From the NCBI RefSeq assembly GCF_011759385.1, contig NZ_JAARLY010000001.1, positions 434,001-498,000 of the forward strand: a stretch of 64,000 nucleotides of DNA, read 5' to 3'. Of the stretch, positions 1 to 9,433 are shown piece after piece (within the stretch, counting starts at the first letter, position 1; the number at the start of each line of letters is the position of its first letter). The notes under the pieces are model-generated. The model had not been told where the DNA came from, made no database searches, and worked only from the letters and a program-made list of their open reading frames with translations. The DNA is from Oleiagrimonas sp. C23AA (GTDB taxonomy: Bacteria > Pseudomonadota > Gammaproteobacteria > Xanthomonadales > Rhodanobacteraceae). The translations under genes were made by a program, and so were the position numbers.

Positions 1-96
1 GCGCCGAAGCGTGTGTTCAAGCCGTCGGATAGTCGCGAGTTGTCCACCGCCGAGTCTCTTGCCACGGCAACGTCTTCGCAGTGGGAAGAGTTCTGA
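1..96 (+). CDS. C-terminal end of a methyl-accepting chemotaxis protein (partial)
   Basis: An open frame enters from the left edge and stops at a TGA at 94-96, giving 31 residues that end in QWEEF. The last five residues fit the C-terminal tether pentapeptide of some chemoreceptors (NWETF in E. coli Tar/Tsr, xWEEF in several gammaproteobacterial receptors), which docks CheR/CheB. The preceding Ser/Thr/Ala-rich stretch fits the flexible linker found before such tethers. A complete chemoreceptor gene follows 42 bases later on the same strand, so this is probably the upstream member of a receptor array. Only the tail is visible; its sensor domain is unknown. Confidence 0.6.
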   Translation, partial: APKRVFKPSDSRELSTAESLATATSSQWEEF

Positions 97-138
97 TCGC
101 GTTCCGGCGCGAAAGTGATCCTGTTTGGAGAGTCCCCC

Positions 139-1698
139 ATGTTTCATCGTTTCAAGATTGGCACGCGTCTGGGCGTGGCGTTCATGCTGCTTGTGGTCAT
201 GCTGTTGGCTGCCAGCGCCGCCGGGTGGTATGGCATCAACCGGTTGCACACGCAGGCGCAGTACACATTGGCGCATGATGTGCGGCTGGCGCAGCTGGCC
301 GGCGATGTGCGCATACAAGTGTTGACTGAGCGTCGGTATGAGAAGGACGTTTTCATCAACATGGGCAATGCTGCCAAGGTGGACGCCTATCACGCCAAAT
401 GGGAAACCGCCCTGGCTGATCTGCACTCCGCTCTGAAAAAGATGGAGCCGTTGGCCGACGCGAAGACGGCGGCGAATATCAAGCAGATGAAAACGGCGCT
501 GACCAGCTATGCCGGCGGCTTTGCCGCCACCTACAAAATGCTCAAGGCCGGGGCACTGCGCAATACGGCCGCCGCCAATACCGAATTCAGTCGCTACAAG
601 GGCGCCGTGCACGATATGGAAGCGCGCTCGGAGGTGATCCGTGAGCATGCACAGGCTCAAGCCGATGCCGTGCCCGCCCAGCTTGAGCGTCAAATGCGTG
701 CGACCGGATGGGCCTTGGCTGGTTTTTCCGGTGTGGCGGCGCTGCTGGCCATTGGTCTTGGCTTGTTCATTACCCGCGGTATCACCTTGCCGCTGCGCCG
801 CGCCCTTCACGTGGCCAAGCGGGTGGCTTCGGGCGACCTGAGCCATCCAGATGAAGAGGTGCGGGGCGGCGATGAAACCGCCGAGCTGCTGCAGGCGCTG
901 GGCCAGATGAACGTGTCGTTGAACACCATGGTGGCGACTTTGCAGACCACCAGCGTGTCGATCATGCAGGCCAGCGCAACGATTGCAGACGGCAATCAGG
1001 CGCTGTCAGAACGTACCCACCGGCAGGCCGCGGGTATTGAGCAAACGGCCGCCAGTATCGAGCAGATGACGGCCACTGTCTCCAATAATGATGGCCATGC
1101 GCGACAGGCATCGAGTCTGGCCAATACCGCCTTCCAGCGCGCCAACGAGGGGCACGGCGTTCTGGGCCAGGCCGTCGGCGCCATGGGTGAGATCGAGCAG
1201 GCCAGCCAGCGTATCGCGCAGATTGTCGAGGTGATTGACGACATTGCCTTCCAGACCAACCTGCTTGCGCTCAATGCTTCGGTGGAGGCGGCGCGTGCCG
1301 GCGAGCAGGGCAAGGGCTTTGCTGTGGTGGCCGGCGAGGTACGTACCCTGGCCGAGCGTTGTGCTGTGTCTTCGCGCGATATCCGCAGCCTGATCAAGAC
1401 CAGCGGGGAGAAGGTAACCACCGGCAATGAGTTGATGGAGCGGGCCCATCGAGCGCTGGCCAGCATCGTCGAGGAAATCCGGTCGGTGGATCAGACCATC
1501 GGTGAGGTGGCGCAGGCGACACGCGAGCAGTCGCAGGGTGTGGACCAGATCAATGCGGCCATCTCGCACATCGATTCCAGCGTGCAGGACAACGCTGCAC
1601 TGGTAGAACGCATGTCTTCCTCCAGCCAGGGCCTACGTGATCAGGCCGAGGCGTTGATGGCCCAGGTGCGGCGGTTCAAGCTCAAGGCCCATGCGTGA
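139..1698 (+). CDS. Methyl-accepting chemotaxis protein, transmembrane, Tar-like
   Basis: 519-residue chemoreceptor. Residues about 11-32 form a first membrane helix, followed by a helical periplasmic ligand domain of four-helix-bundle type, a second membrane helix near 188-210, a HAMP segment, and the long coiled-coil signalling domain with the hairpin tip ([18 protein letters not shown]). It would relay periplasmic ligand binding to CheA/CheW at the inner membrane. ATG at 139 is chosen over a GTG at 115 because it has a GGAGAG ribosome site 7 bases upstream and gives a normal N-terminus. Unlike the upstream receptor fragment it lacks a WEEF tether, ending in RRFKLKAHA, so its adaptation may rely on receptors that have one. 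Confidence 0.93.
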   Translation: MFHRFKIGTRLGVAFMLLVVMLLAASAAGWYGINRLHTQAQYTLAHDVRLAQLAGDVRIQVLTERRYEKDVFINMGNAAKVDAYHAKWETALADLHSALKKMEPLADAKTAANIKQMKTALTSYAGGFAATYKMLKAGALRNTAAANTEFSRYKGAVHDMEARSEVIREHAQAQADAVPAQLERQMRATGWALAGFSGVAALLAIGLGLFITRGITLPLRRALHVAKRVASGDLSHPDEEVRGGDETAELLQALGQMNVSLNTMVATLQTTSVSIMQASATIADGNQALSERTHRQAAGIEQTAASIEQMTATVSNNDGHARQASSLANTAFQRANEGHGVLGQAVGAMGEIEQASQRIAQIVEVIDDIAFQTNLLALNASVEAARAGEQGKGFAVVAGEVRTLAERCAVSSRDIRSLIKTSGEKVTTGNELMERAHRALASIVEEIRSVDQTIGEVAQATREQSQGVDQINAAISHIDSSVQDNAALVERMSSSSQGLRDQAEALMAQVRRFKLKAHA

Positions 1699-1713
1699 AC
1701 GTCTGCGGGGAAA

Positions 1714-1743
1714 GCAATGTCACTGTCTTGACAGTGACATTGC
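1714..1743. promoter_or_regulatory. Perfect 14-bp inverted repeat overlapping a possible -35 element
   Basis: GCAATGTCACTGTC, two T bases, then GACAGTGACATTGC: the arms pair perfectly. A TTGACA at 1728-1733 lies inside the right arm, with a weak -10-like TAGCTT at 1750-1755. No T-run follows, so a simple terminator is less likely than a repressor operator in front of the pilus operon; a hairpin stabilising the 3' end of the chemoreceptor mRNA is also possible. Confidence 0.5.
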
Positions 1744-1816
1744 AGGTGTTAGCTTCTAATTGCGCTTAGGGGAGCGCTTCTGTCAGAAGCATGCACGTTC
1801 GCAGGGAGCGGGGAAC

Positions 1817-2350
1817 ATGGTGCAAGTTAAAGGTGTTCGTATCTCGGTGCGCAGAGTGCGGGCCGCGATGTTGGCGAGTCTGTTTTCGATAGGCGTTGCG
1901 GTTTCGGGAGCGGTGTATGCAGCCACCTCTTCGACCACTTTTACCGTCAACGCTACCGTGCAGTCCAACTGCACGATTTCAGCCACCAACGTCGATTTTG
2001 GGATTTACGATCCCAACGCAGGCTCCCCCAGTGACACCAGCAGCACCCTTAGCGTGTTGTGTACCAATGGCACGCCTTACACGGTAGCGCTGGATGCAGG
2101 TAGCAATGCCGGCAGCACAGTGGCGAACAGGCACATGGTCAGTGAAAATGGCGATCAGCTGACCTACGACCTTTATACCGATGCCTCGCATACCTCGCTG
2201 TGGGGTGATGGCAATTCCGGCACCGATACGGTGTCCGCCTCCGGTTCCGGAGGAAGCCAGGCGATTACGGTCTATGCGGAAATTCCCAATGGTCAGACCG
2301 TGCCTGCCGGAAGTTATTCGGACAGCGTGACCGCTACACTCAACTACTGA
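1817..2350 (+). CDS. Spore coat protein U (SCPU) domain pilus subunit
   Basis: 177-residue secreted protein. A long basic n-region and hydrophobic core end in AVYA|ATSS, a normal signal peptidase I site near residue 35. The mature part is one SCPU domain: an early Cys (QSNCTIS), the DFGIYDP strand, a second Cys (VLCTNG), the LTYDLYTD...LWGDG stretch and a C-terminal beta strand ending TATLNY, the pattern of donor-strand-exchanged archaic pilins (CsuA/B, CsuE families). ATG at 1817 has GGGAGCGGGG directly upstream; an in-frame start at 1760 would only extend the signal peptide. First gene of a four-gene archaic chaperone-usher operon, probably the major subunit. Confidence 0.88.
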   Translation: MVQVKGVRISVRRVRAAMLASLFSIGVAVSGAVYAATSSTTFTVNATVQSNCTISATNVDFGIYDPNAGSPSDTSSTLSVLCTNGTPYTVALDAGSNAGSTVANRHMVSENGDQLTYDLYTDASHTSLWGDGNSGTDTVSASGSGGSQAITVYAEIPNGQTVPAGSYSDSVTATLNY

Positions 2351-2359
2351 GCCTGCGAC

Positions 2360-3079
2360 ATGCGGATTTCCGGGATCGCGCTTGTCGCGCTGTTCGGTAT
2401 CGCGTTGGGTAAAGCGCATGCCGATGCTATTTCCGTATCGCCGACAACGCTGAAGGTGTCCGGTCGTGGCGGCATGCTGATTCTACATGTCGCCAACCGT
2501 GGAGATGCGCCGGTGGTGGCGCAGGTGGAGGGGTTCACCTGGGTCCAGACAAACGGGAGAAATCGGCTTAAGCCCAATGCCAGCGTCGAAATCAGTCCCC
2601 CACTAATGCAATTGAACCCGGGCAAGCAGCAGCTGGTCCGGATCGCTGTGCCTGCTGTTAGTGACGGGCGCGAGCACACCTATCGCTTGATCGTGTCCGA
2701 GTTGCCCAATGCCAGTGCCGGGCAGGGCGTGCATGTGTTGCTTCGCATAAGTGTTCCGGTGTTTGAAAACACTCCTTCCAACGCAGCTCCGCGTTTGAGC
2801 TGGTCACTCGATCACCGTCAGGGGCGGTGGTGGCTGCAGGTGAAAAACAGCGGGCTTGAGCGAGCCAAATTGACGCATTTGGCCATCCAGACGTCCGATG
2901 GAAGGACGGCGCCGGTTTCTGATCATGCATTGCACTACGTGCTGGCCGGAAGCCGGGGTACTTGGCCGCTGGAAAAGATTTCCCTGAGTGTTGGCCAGCA
3001 TGTGTCGGTACACGGCATTTACGCTGACTCAGGAAAAACGCTGAACGTGGATCTTGATGTGCCAGCCTTGGTGCCGTGA
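2360..3079 (+). CDS. Periplasmic pilus assembly chaperone (archaic, CsuC-like)
   Basis: 239 residues with a cleavable signal peptide (about residues 1-22, ending AHA). The mature protein shows the two immunoglobulin-like domains of PapD/FimC-type chaperones: an N-terminal domain with the SPTTLKVSGRGGMLILHVANRG strand pattern and the basic subunit-anchoring region, then a shorter C-terminal domain. It would hold SCPU subunits by donor-strand complementation and deliver them to the usher. It starts 9 bases after the subunit gene, and its stop overlaps the usher start, so the genes are translationally coupled. Confidence 0.87.
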   Translation: MRISGIALVALFGIALGKAHADAISVSPTTLKVSGRGGMLILHVANRGDAPVVAQVEGFTWVQTNGRNRLKPNASVEISPPLMQLNPGKQQLVRIAVPAVSDGREHTYRLIVSELPNASAGQGVHVLLRISVPVFENTPSNAAPRLSWSLDHRQGRWWLQVKNSGLERAKLTHLAIQTSDGRTAPVSDHALHYVLAGSRGTWPLEKISLSVGQHVSVHGIYADSGKTLNVDLDVPALVP

Positions 3080-5409
3080 TGCACATGGGCTCGGCCTTGC
3101 TTTTTCTGCTGGTGATGAATGCGTCCTCTCACGTCAATAGCGTCTCTAGCGTCAACAAACCCGCGCTCCGCCGGCGTTTAGCAAACCGTGACCTCCTGCT
3201 GGAAGTCTGGGTAAATGGCAGCAATCGCCATCTGGTGGCGCGAGTCAAACAACGCAGCGACTCTCTTTACGTAAGCCACAATTTCTTGAAGCGCGTGCAT
3301 TTGCGGCCGTATACCAGTGATCCAGACCTTCCTGAGGTTGCGTTTGACGCGCTTCGCGGCCTCACGGCGCGTGTGGATGAGGCCAGACAGCGATTGATGA
3401 TCCAGGCGGTGGACGCGCGCCTCTATCCTGCTGTGTTCGATCTCGCTTCAAGCAAGGATGAACCTGTACCGACCTCCAGTCGTGGCCTTGCCCTCGACTA
3501 TGACGCAGTAGCCACCCACGGCGCAGGAGGCGCCGGTGATGGAGGAGGCGTTACCTTCAGCGGTACCTACTTCACACCTGGGTGGCGTCTGCTGGCCTCG
3601 GGGTTCACCCTGGATACCGGACAGCGGCACCAGCGGGTCCGGCTGGATACCTCAATCATTATTGAACGTCCAGCGCGTCTACGGCGATTGGTGCTCGGCG
3701 ATACAGTATCCGGCGCGGTTCGCTGGAGCCGATCGGTTCGCCTCGCAGGCGTGCAGCTTGCCAGCGATTACTCACTGCAACCAAGTCTACGTACATTTCC
3801 ACTACCGCAATTTTCCGGAGGCAGTACCGTACCGACGGATCTTGATGTCTACATTGGTTCGTCGCGAATCCTGCACGAGCATAACCTCGCCGCCGGTCCC
3901 TTTCAGATTCGCGATCTTCCCGTGCTCACAGGCCCCGGTGAGGCCACCGTGGTGACACGCGATGTGCTTGGCCGGGAGACCAGCGAGACGGTGCCCTTTT
4001 TTACCTCCAGTCGTCTGCTCAAGACAGGACTGAAGAGCTACTCGCTGGACGCCGGATGGCTGCGGCGAGGGTACGGAGTCGATAGTTTCAACTACGCCGC
4101 GCCCGCACTGTTGGCGAGTTGGCGACAGGGCCTTTCAAGTCAGCTTACATTGGGTGCCCACGGCGAGTGGTCCGGCCCGGTATCCCTGGCAGGAGGAGGA
4201 ATAGCCTTCGCGGTACAACCCTTCGGGGTGGTGGAGATTTCCACCGCGGCCAGCCACGCATACGATCTTTGGGGTGGGCTGGCGTCCGTGGCGCTTAACA
4301 GCCAGATGGGTGCACTCAGTGTTTATGCCAGTGGCGAATACACCTCGCCTGGCTACAGGGATGTGGGCAGCCTCTATGGCCCCGCCCCAGCCCGGTTCCG
4401 TGCTCAGGCAGGAGCTGGTGTACCACTGGGAGAGGCTGCGGATGTTGCCCTGTCATGGGTCGCTACCAACGAAGATGGCGTGCGTACCAGATTATGGACG
4501 GCAAGCTATCGCTATCATCTTCGCGCAGGTGCATATCTGGCGTTCACCGCGCTATACGATGCCGGTAGCCATGATGCACAGGGGCAGGTTTACTTCTCGC
4601 TGCCGCTGGGTGAGCATCGCAGCGCCGGCTTTTCCCTGGGAATACATCAGCATCAACGCACCTGGCGAGCGGAATACAACCACTTGCCAGATCCGGATGG
4701 AGGATTCGGTTACCGGCTGGCCGGAGGGGACGATCTTGGACACTATGCCCGTGCCCGCCTTGATTGGGTCGGAAGCGATGGTCACGCCTGGGCGGAGATG
4801 GCCCAGGATGGGCGGCGGACCGCCGAACGGCTATCTGGAGCGGGATCGCTGATATGGATGAACGGCGACATTTTCACCACCCGTACTACAGGTGGTGCAT
4901 TTGCGCTGGTGCGCACTGGGAAACCCCATATCAAAGTGCAGCGTGATCATCGCGTGGTAGCAACCAGTGATGCCGAGGGCAACGCCGTGGTGACGGGGCT
5001 AAGCCCATACGTCACCAACCAATTGTCGGTCGACCCGACCGACTATCCGATGGATGTCGTGCTCGATCACCCCAGGCAACAGGTGGTTCCTCGTCGCCAC
5101 AGCGGCATCGTGGTCGACCTCGGCCCTTCATCTGGCCGACCCTTGCTCATGGCCGTTGCGTTACGAGATGGCACATACCCTCCGGCCGGCGCCGCTGTGA
5201 CGTTCCGGGGCCGCAAGAGCCGCACTGTGCTGGGTCATCACGGGATGATTTATCTCAGCCATTCCCGACCGCATCTGCGCGGGTGGGTGGTTTGGCAAGG
5301 TGAGGCCTGCCAGTTCTCGGTCGATCTTCCGGCTGTGCCCCTGAATGGCCACATGCAACGGTTGGGGCCCGTTCTCTGCACCCGGGTGGGGCGTCATGGT
5401 GCGCGTTGA
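3079..5409 (+). CDS. Outer-membrane usher (FimD/CsuD-type)
   Basis: 776-residue usher, slightly short for the family as is usual for archaic (sigma-clade) ushers. The N-terminal segment contains the LEVWVNG...VARVKQRSD strands of the usher N-domain. The central part is a large beta barrel with the plug motif region (DLDVYIGSSRILHEHNLAAGPFQIRDLPVLTGPGEATVV is characteristic; residues about 255-295). Two small C-terminal domains follow. ATG at 3079 overlaps the chaperone stop (TGATG); a GTG one codon earlier is possible. It would form the assembly pore for the SCPU pilus. Confidence 0.9.
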   Translation: MHMGSALLFLLVMNASSHVNSVSSVNKPALRRRLANRDLLLEVWVNGSNRHLVARVKQRSDSLYVSHNFLKRVHLRPYTSDPDLPEVAFDALRGLTARVDEARQRLMIQAVDARLYPAVFDLASSKDEPVPTSSRGLALDYDAVATHGAGGAGDGGGVTFSGTYFTPGWRLLASGFTLDTGQRHQRVRLDTSIIIERPARLRRLVLGDTVSGAVRWSRSVRLAGVQLASDYSLQPSLRTFPLPQFSGGSTVPTDLDVYIGSSRILHEHNLAAGPFQIRDLPVLTGPGEATVVTRDVLGRETSETVPFFTSSRLLKTGLKSYSLDAGWLRRGYGVDSFNYAAPALLASWRQGLSSQLTLGAHGEWSGPVSLAGGGIAFAVQPFGVVEISTAASHAYDLWGGLASVALNSQMGALSVYASGEYTSPGYRDVGSLYGPAPARFRAQAGAGVPLGEAADVALSWVATNEDGVRTRLWTASYRYHLRAGAYLAFTALYDAGSHDAQGQVYFSLPLGEHRSAGFSLGIHQHQRTWRAEYNHLPDPDGGFGYRLAGGDDLGHYARARLDWVGSDGHAWAEMAQDGRRTAERLSGAGSLIWMNGDIFTTRTTGGAFALVRTGKPHIKVQRDHRVVATSDAEGNAVVTGLSPYVTNQLSVDPTDYPMDVVLDHPRQQVVPRRHSGIVVDLGPSSGRPLLMAVALRDGTYPPAGAAVTFRGRKSRTVLGHHGMIYLSHSRPHLRGWVVWQGEACQFSVDLPAVPLNGHMQRLGPVLCTRVGRHGAR

Positions 5410-5887
5410 TCGGCAAGTGTGCCTATTTGGATTTGCGCTTATCCTGTCGCTGGGAGCTGCGCCATCCCGTGCGGCGCTCTGCGGCACCGCGCTTGATCCG
5501 GTGACCATCAGCGCCACCTCGGTGAACTTTGGAACCTACGATGCGTCCGCTCCCAGTCCATCGCTCAGCACGGGGAACGTTCGTCTGGCGTGCGGCTACA
5601 CGTTTGCTTTGCTCCCTGCCGCGACCATTCGCCTGTCGCGCGGGCAGGGGCCGAACTATGCAACCCGGAGGATGATGGCCGGAGGGCAGTCGCTTCGATA
5701 CAACCTCTTCACCAGCAGCGCGCGCACTTCGGTATGGGGCGACGGGTCCGGGGGCTCGCAAATGGTCACAGTGGCGGCGCTGCTGGCGGCATCGATGAAC
5801 CTCACCGTGTATGGTTCAGTTGCGCCCGGCCAGTACGTTAGGGCCGGGGCCTACTCCGATCAGATCACCGTTACCGTCGAGTACTGA
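5396..5887 (+). CDS. SCPU domain protein, probable pilus tip or minor subunit
   Basis: 163 residues: a signal peptide (residues 1-25, ending PSRAALC) and one SCPU domain with the same FGTYD...LRYNLFTS...SVWGDGSG landmarks as the first gene, ending TVTVEY. ATG at 5396 has GGGTGGGG upstream and overlaps the usher end by 14 bases; an in-frame start at 5345 would lie well inside the usher gene and lacks a signal-like start. Being last in the operon it is more likely a minor or tip subunit than the main fibre protein, by analogy with csuE. Nothing follows on the plus strand. Confidence 0.85.
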   Translation: MVRVDRQVCLFGFALILSLGAAPSRAALCGTALDPVTISATSVNFGTYDASAPSPSLSTGNVRLACGYTFALLPAATIRLSRGQGPNYATRRMMAGGQSLRYNLFTSSARTSVWGDGSGGSQMVTVAALLAASMNLTVYGSVAPGQYVRAGAYSDQITVTVEY

Positions 5888-5938
5888 CCCGACCCTCGAC
5901 AAGCTCTCGACAAGCAGGTATGAGTGGGCCAGAAAACA

Positions 5939-7285
5939 TCAGCAGGCCAACGCTTTCTGCTCGCGTCGGTACAACGACTCCAGCTGCTGCACGGCGACAT
6001 GCACTTCGCTGATGCCTTCGGACTGGCTGCCAGAGGTGGCGCAGATATCGTCCATGACCTGCTTGAGCTGAGCGACGGAACTCATGATGTCGCGCATGGC
6101 CTGACCGGCGCCGCCGACCAGCTGGGCGCCTTCATCGACGCGTTCGCCGGCGGTACCTAGAAGGGTACGGATTTGCGTAGCGGCATCGGCGCTGCGCTTG
6201 GCCAGTTGTCGTACTTCCGAGGCCACCACGGCAAAACCCTTGCCCAGTTCACCCGCGTGCGCCGCCTCGATGGCGGCGTTCAATGACAGCAGGTTGGTCT
6301 GGAAGGCGATGGTGTTGATCAAATCCAGGATTTCGGCCACATCCCGGGTGCTGTCCTGGATCGCCTGCATGGTGCGCACCACGTTCTCGACCACATCGCC
6401 GCCGCGTGTGGCCACGTCCACGGCATCCCGAGTCATATGCTGGGCGTCGGCCGCCTTGCGACCATTGTCGATGACGGTGCCGGAAAGCCCGCCGACCGCC
6501 GACTGCAGCGTCTGAGTGGCCCGCGTCTGCGCAGTGATGTCGGTAGCGTACTTGATCACGCCGGTGGGACGGCCTTCGGCGTCCAGCAACGGGTTGTAGG
6601 TGGCCTGTAGCCATACTGGCTGCCCGTGGCTGTCAAAGCGCTGGTAGATGCCGGCCTCGAAGTGACCGTCATGCAGGCGCCGCCAGAACGAGGCATACGC
6701 CGATGAGCGTGCCTCCTGCGGATCGACGAACATGCGATGGTGCTGGCCGATGATGGCTTCGGCCTCGTAGCCCATGGTGCGCAGGAAGTTCTCGTTGGCG
6801 TTGCGTATATAGCCGTCCAGATCGAACTCGATCCAGGCCTGCGAACGATCGATGGCGCGCAGCCGGCTGTGCATGGCCGCGGCCTCTTCGCGCTGGCGGG
6901 TGACATCGGTGGCGTACTTGACCACCTTCACCGGCCGCCCCAGGGCGTTGAGAACCGGGTTGTAGTTCGCCTGCAGCCAGACATCGCGACCGTGGCGATC
7001 CTGGCGCCGGTAGAGCCCGCTCTCCGACTGCCCTTTGGCCAGGCGACGCCAGAACGCAGTGTAGTGGTCACTGTCGGCGAGCACAGGATCGACGAACATG
7101 CGGTGATGCTGCCCCAGCACTTCCTCGCGCGTGTAGCCCATGGTCGACAGAAACCGCTGATTGGCATCCAGCACATGCCCCTGAAGATCGAACTCGATGA
7201 CGGCCTGGCTACGGTCGATGGCCGCCAGCTTGCCGTGCAAGTCAGCGCGGTGGGCAAAAAGGCGAGGCAGGGACAATCGTTTCAT
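5939..7285 (-). CDS. Soluble chemoreceptor with two PAS domains (BdlA-like)
   Basis: 448 residues without membrane helices. Two tandem PAS domains (about 25-135 and 145-255) are near repeats: both begin [19 protein letters not shown] and contain [10 protein letters not shown] and the YNPxLxxxGRPxxVxKYATD strand. A receptor signalling domain follows, with [18 protein letters not shown] at its tip. This order and size match Pseudomonas BdlA, a cytosolic receptor linked to biofilm dispersion; haem or flavin binding is typical of such PAS domains but is not provable here. There is no WEEF tether at the C-terminus. It lies convergent to the pilus operon, which makes a role in surface behaviour plausible. 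Confidence 0.88.
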   Translation of the reverse strand: MKRLSLPRLFAHRADLHGKLAAIDRSQAVIEFDLQGHVLDANQRFLSTMGYTREEVLGQHHRMFVDPVLADSDHYTAFWRRLAKGQSESGLYRRQDRHGRDVWLQANYNPVLNALGRPVKVVKYATDVTRQREEAAAMHSRLRAIDRSQAWIEFDLDGYIRNANENFLRTMGYEAEAIIGQHHRMFVDPQEARSSAYASFWRRLHDGHFEAGIYQRFDSHGQPVWLQATYNPLLDAEGRPTGVIKYATDITAQTRATQTLQSAVGGLSGTVIDNGRKAADAQHMTRDAVDVATRGGDVVENVVRTMQAIQDSTRDVAEILDLINTIAFQTNLLSLNAAIEAAHAGELGKGFAVVASEVRQLAKRSADAATQIRTLLGTAGERVDEGAQLVGGAGQAMRDIMSSVAQLKQVMDDICATSGSQSEGISEVHVAVQQLESLYRREQKALAC

Positions 7286-7692
7286 GTTTCAGCTCCGCAT
7301 CGGCCGCAGGGCGCGATGCTGTACGAAATCCAGGTGATCGGGCACAGCCATAGCGCGGCGGCGATGTGGCCACGTGGCGGTGCTATCGGGCGATATCCTT
7401 CTCCGGTGGCACGTCCGATAGGCCGCAATGGCCCTGTGTCACCTTGTGTGCAGTAGGCCTCGGGCCTGCTGCACCAGCGCAACAATGTGCACAAAAGAGC
7501 GTGCAACTTCAGTGAAATTGCGATGTGAGGCGCGTACGTCGCCAGCATGCTTCTTTGAAGGAAAGTTATTTTAAAACAATAAAATAGGCGCCATTGTTGC
7601 GTTTCAGGAAACGAGGTGTTCGCCTATGTGTACGCTGTACTCAAGGCGTCAGGCTTTTGGCAGTCACGTGCCCCTCTGGCAAGCTTGCAGCC
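7286..7692. other. Intergenic region between divergent genes
   Basis: About 400 bases separate the double-PAS receptor start from the GH172 gene. The notable feature is an AT-rich tract at about 7564-7588 (TTATTTTAAAACAATAAAATA) in an otherwise GC-rich region, the likeliest promoter site for the gene to the right. An in-frame upstream start at 7594 exists but would add residues before the signal peptide. No RNA gene or clear terminator was seen. Confidence 0.5.
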
Positions 7693-8919
7693 ATGACTGA
7701 ACAATCTCTCTCTACTCAATGCTCATCGGTGCTGCGATGGACCCTGCTGGTCATGGCTACCGTGTTTTCCACCGCGGTTATGGCGCAATCGGTCTATCAA
7801 CTTCCGCCAGGTGTGGTCTCGCGGATGAGCAGTCCGGAGAATCACAACGGTGTGCAAGGGCAGGGTGCTAGGCTCAACCAGGGCGCCAAGGGCCATGCCT
7901 TCGATGCCATCCCGGCGCATGGCCATGTCGACCTGTTGAACGTGGACGGCCCCGGTATCGTCAAGCGCATCAAGCTTTCAACCAGCGATCGCAGCGCCAA
8001 GCGTTGGCAGCAACTGCGCATCGTGATGACCTGGGACCACGCCGACAAGCCGGCGGTGTCCGTGCCGCTGGATGCGTTCTTCGGGCTGGCCTTTGGCGCC
8101 ATGAAGCCGTACCAGTCGGTGTGGTTCACCGATGCCGAGGGCCGCTCGCTGACCAGCACGTTGCCCATGCCGTATCGCACCGGCGCGCACATTGCCATCT
8201 ACAACGATGGTGACACGCCGCTGACGCACATCTACTACAACGTCAGCTACGAGCGCTGGCCGCATGCGCCGCCACACATGGCCTATCTGCACGCCTATTG
8301 GCATCGCAATACGCCTCCGCTGGGCCAGGATTTTGTGATCCTGCCGCGCGTGAAAGGCCACGGCGCCTACCTGGGCACCAACATTGGCGTGCGCGCCGAC
8401 CCCATCTATGGCGCTCACTGGTGGGGCGAGGGCGAAGTGAAGATGTACATCGATGGCGACCGCCGCTACCCGAGCCTGGTCGGCACCGGTGTGGAGGATT
8501 ACTTCGGCACCGCCTGGGGCATGAGCCACTTCATCAATCGCGACAGCGGTTGCGTGATTGCCAACAAGAAGACCCTGCGCTGGGCCTGCTATCGCTATCA
8601 CGCGCCGGATCCGGTGTATTTCCAGCACGACCTCAAGGTGACGGTGCAGCAGATTGGCGGTGGTCCGCTGGCCGAAGTGCGCGAGCACGCTGCCCACGGC
8701 GCACCGATGAAGCTGATCAGCGTCGACGCCAACGGCCACATTTCCAACCTGCTTACCATGCAGCACCCACCCAAGCTTTCGGACAAGGACTTCCCCGATG
8801 GCTGGGTGAACTACTTCCGTCACGATGACTGGAGCGCGGTGGCTTATTTCTATCTGGATACGCCGACGGACAATCTCGCGCGCAAGCACTGGCAAGGTAG
8901 CCACGCGCCCACACCGTAA
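7693..8919 (+). CDS. Secreted DUF2961 / GH172-family glycoside hydrolase
   Basis: 408 residues. A signal peptide (VLRWTLLVMATVFSTAVMAQ) ends near residue 34. The rest matches the DUF2961 fold, now glycoside hydrolase family 172, whose characterised members act on alpha-D-fructofuranosidic or D-arabinofuranosidic bonds. The marker motif GTGVEDYFGTAWG and the WWGEGEVKMYIDGD segment, which carries the acidic residues typical of the active site, are present. The substrate cannot be read from the sequence. ATG at 7693 is chosen because it places the hydrophobic core at a normal distance. It stands alone, with the zinc-finger gene convergent downstream. Confidence 0.82.
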   Translation: MTEQSLSTQCSSVLRWTLLVMATVFSTAVMAQSVYQLPPGVVSRMSSPENHNGVQGQGARLNQGAKGHAFDAIPAHGHVDLLNVDGPGIVKRIKLSTSDRSAKRWQQLRIVMTWDHADKPAVSVPLDAFFGLAFGAMKPYQSVWFTDAEGRSLTSTLPMPYRTGAHIAIYNDGDTPLTHIYYNVSYERWPHAPPHMAYLHAYWHRNTPPLGQDFVILPRVKGHGAYLGTNIGVRADPIYGAHWWGEGEVKMYIDGDRRYPSLVGTGVEDYFGTAWGMSHFINRDSGCVIANKKTLRWACYRYHAPDPVYFQHDLKVTVQQIGGGPLAEVREHAAHGAPMKLISVDANGHISNLLTMQHPPKLSDKDFPDGWVNYFRHDDWSAVAYFYLDTPTDNLARKHWQGSHAPTP

Positions 8920-8952
8920 CCGGTGGCAGGATCGTCGCGGCGGAGGGTCACT

Positions 8953-9222
8953 TCAGCGCAGCTGGCTGTCCTTGCTGCCGCGACGGTTGAACAGGCCGCT
9001 TTGTTGCGCGTCGCGATCGGCCGCCTCCTGGCACTGGATGCAAAGGCGCACGCCGGGCACGGCCTTGCGGCGGGCCTCGGAAATGGGCTCGTCGCATTCT
9101 TCGCAGAACGCCAGGCTGGGACCACGGTTCTGCATGCGTTCTCGCGCCGCGGCCACGCCGTCGGCCACGGTGCTGTCGATCTGGTCTTGAACGGCGCCTT
9201 CGCGCGCCCATCCGGTGGCCAT
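8953..9222 (-). CDS. Small DksA/TraR-type C4 zinc-finger protein (YbiI-like)
   Basis: 89 residues. The central part has a four-cysteine zinc finger (FCEECDEPI...LCIQCQEAAD; Cys pairs separated by 17 residues) as in the C-terminal finger of DksA and TraR, with a short helical N-terminus and a basic tail (NRRGSKD). It lacks the long coiled coil of full DksA, so it is closer to E. coli YbiI. Function unknown; RNA polymerase binding is only an inference. A short hairpin (GCATCACG/CGTGATGC, 9250-9271) lies upstream of the start. Confidence 0.8.
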   Translation of the reverse strand: MATGWAREGAVQDQIDSTVADGVAAARERMQNRGPSLAFCEECDEPISEARRKAVPGVRLCIQCQEAADRDAQQSGLFNRRGSKDSQLR

Positions 9223-9433
9223 GGCGGGCCTCCTTGTGAACTTAAAGGTGCATCACGGCAAAACGTGATGCCGGCGGCGCTGTATTTCAAATCCGCCGGC
9301 TCACCATGCGCGCGCCAGGCCCAGTGCGGGCTGAATGCCGGGCGGAAGCGGTGGTTGGCTTAGTCCCGCCCGCGCCCAGCTTAATGAGAGCGCGTGGCCG
9401 CGCGTCGATCACTCAAAGCCATGAGGAGCCGTC

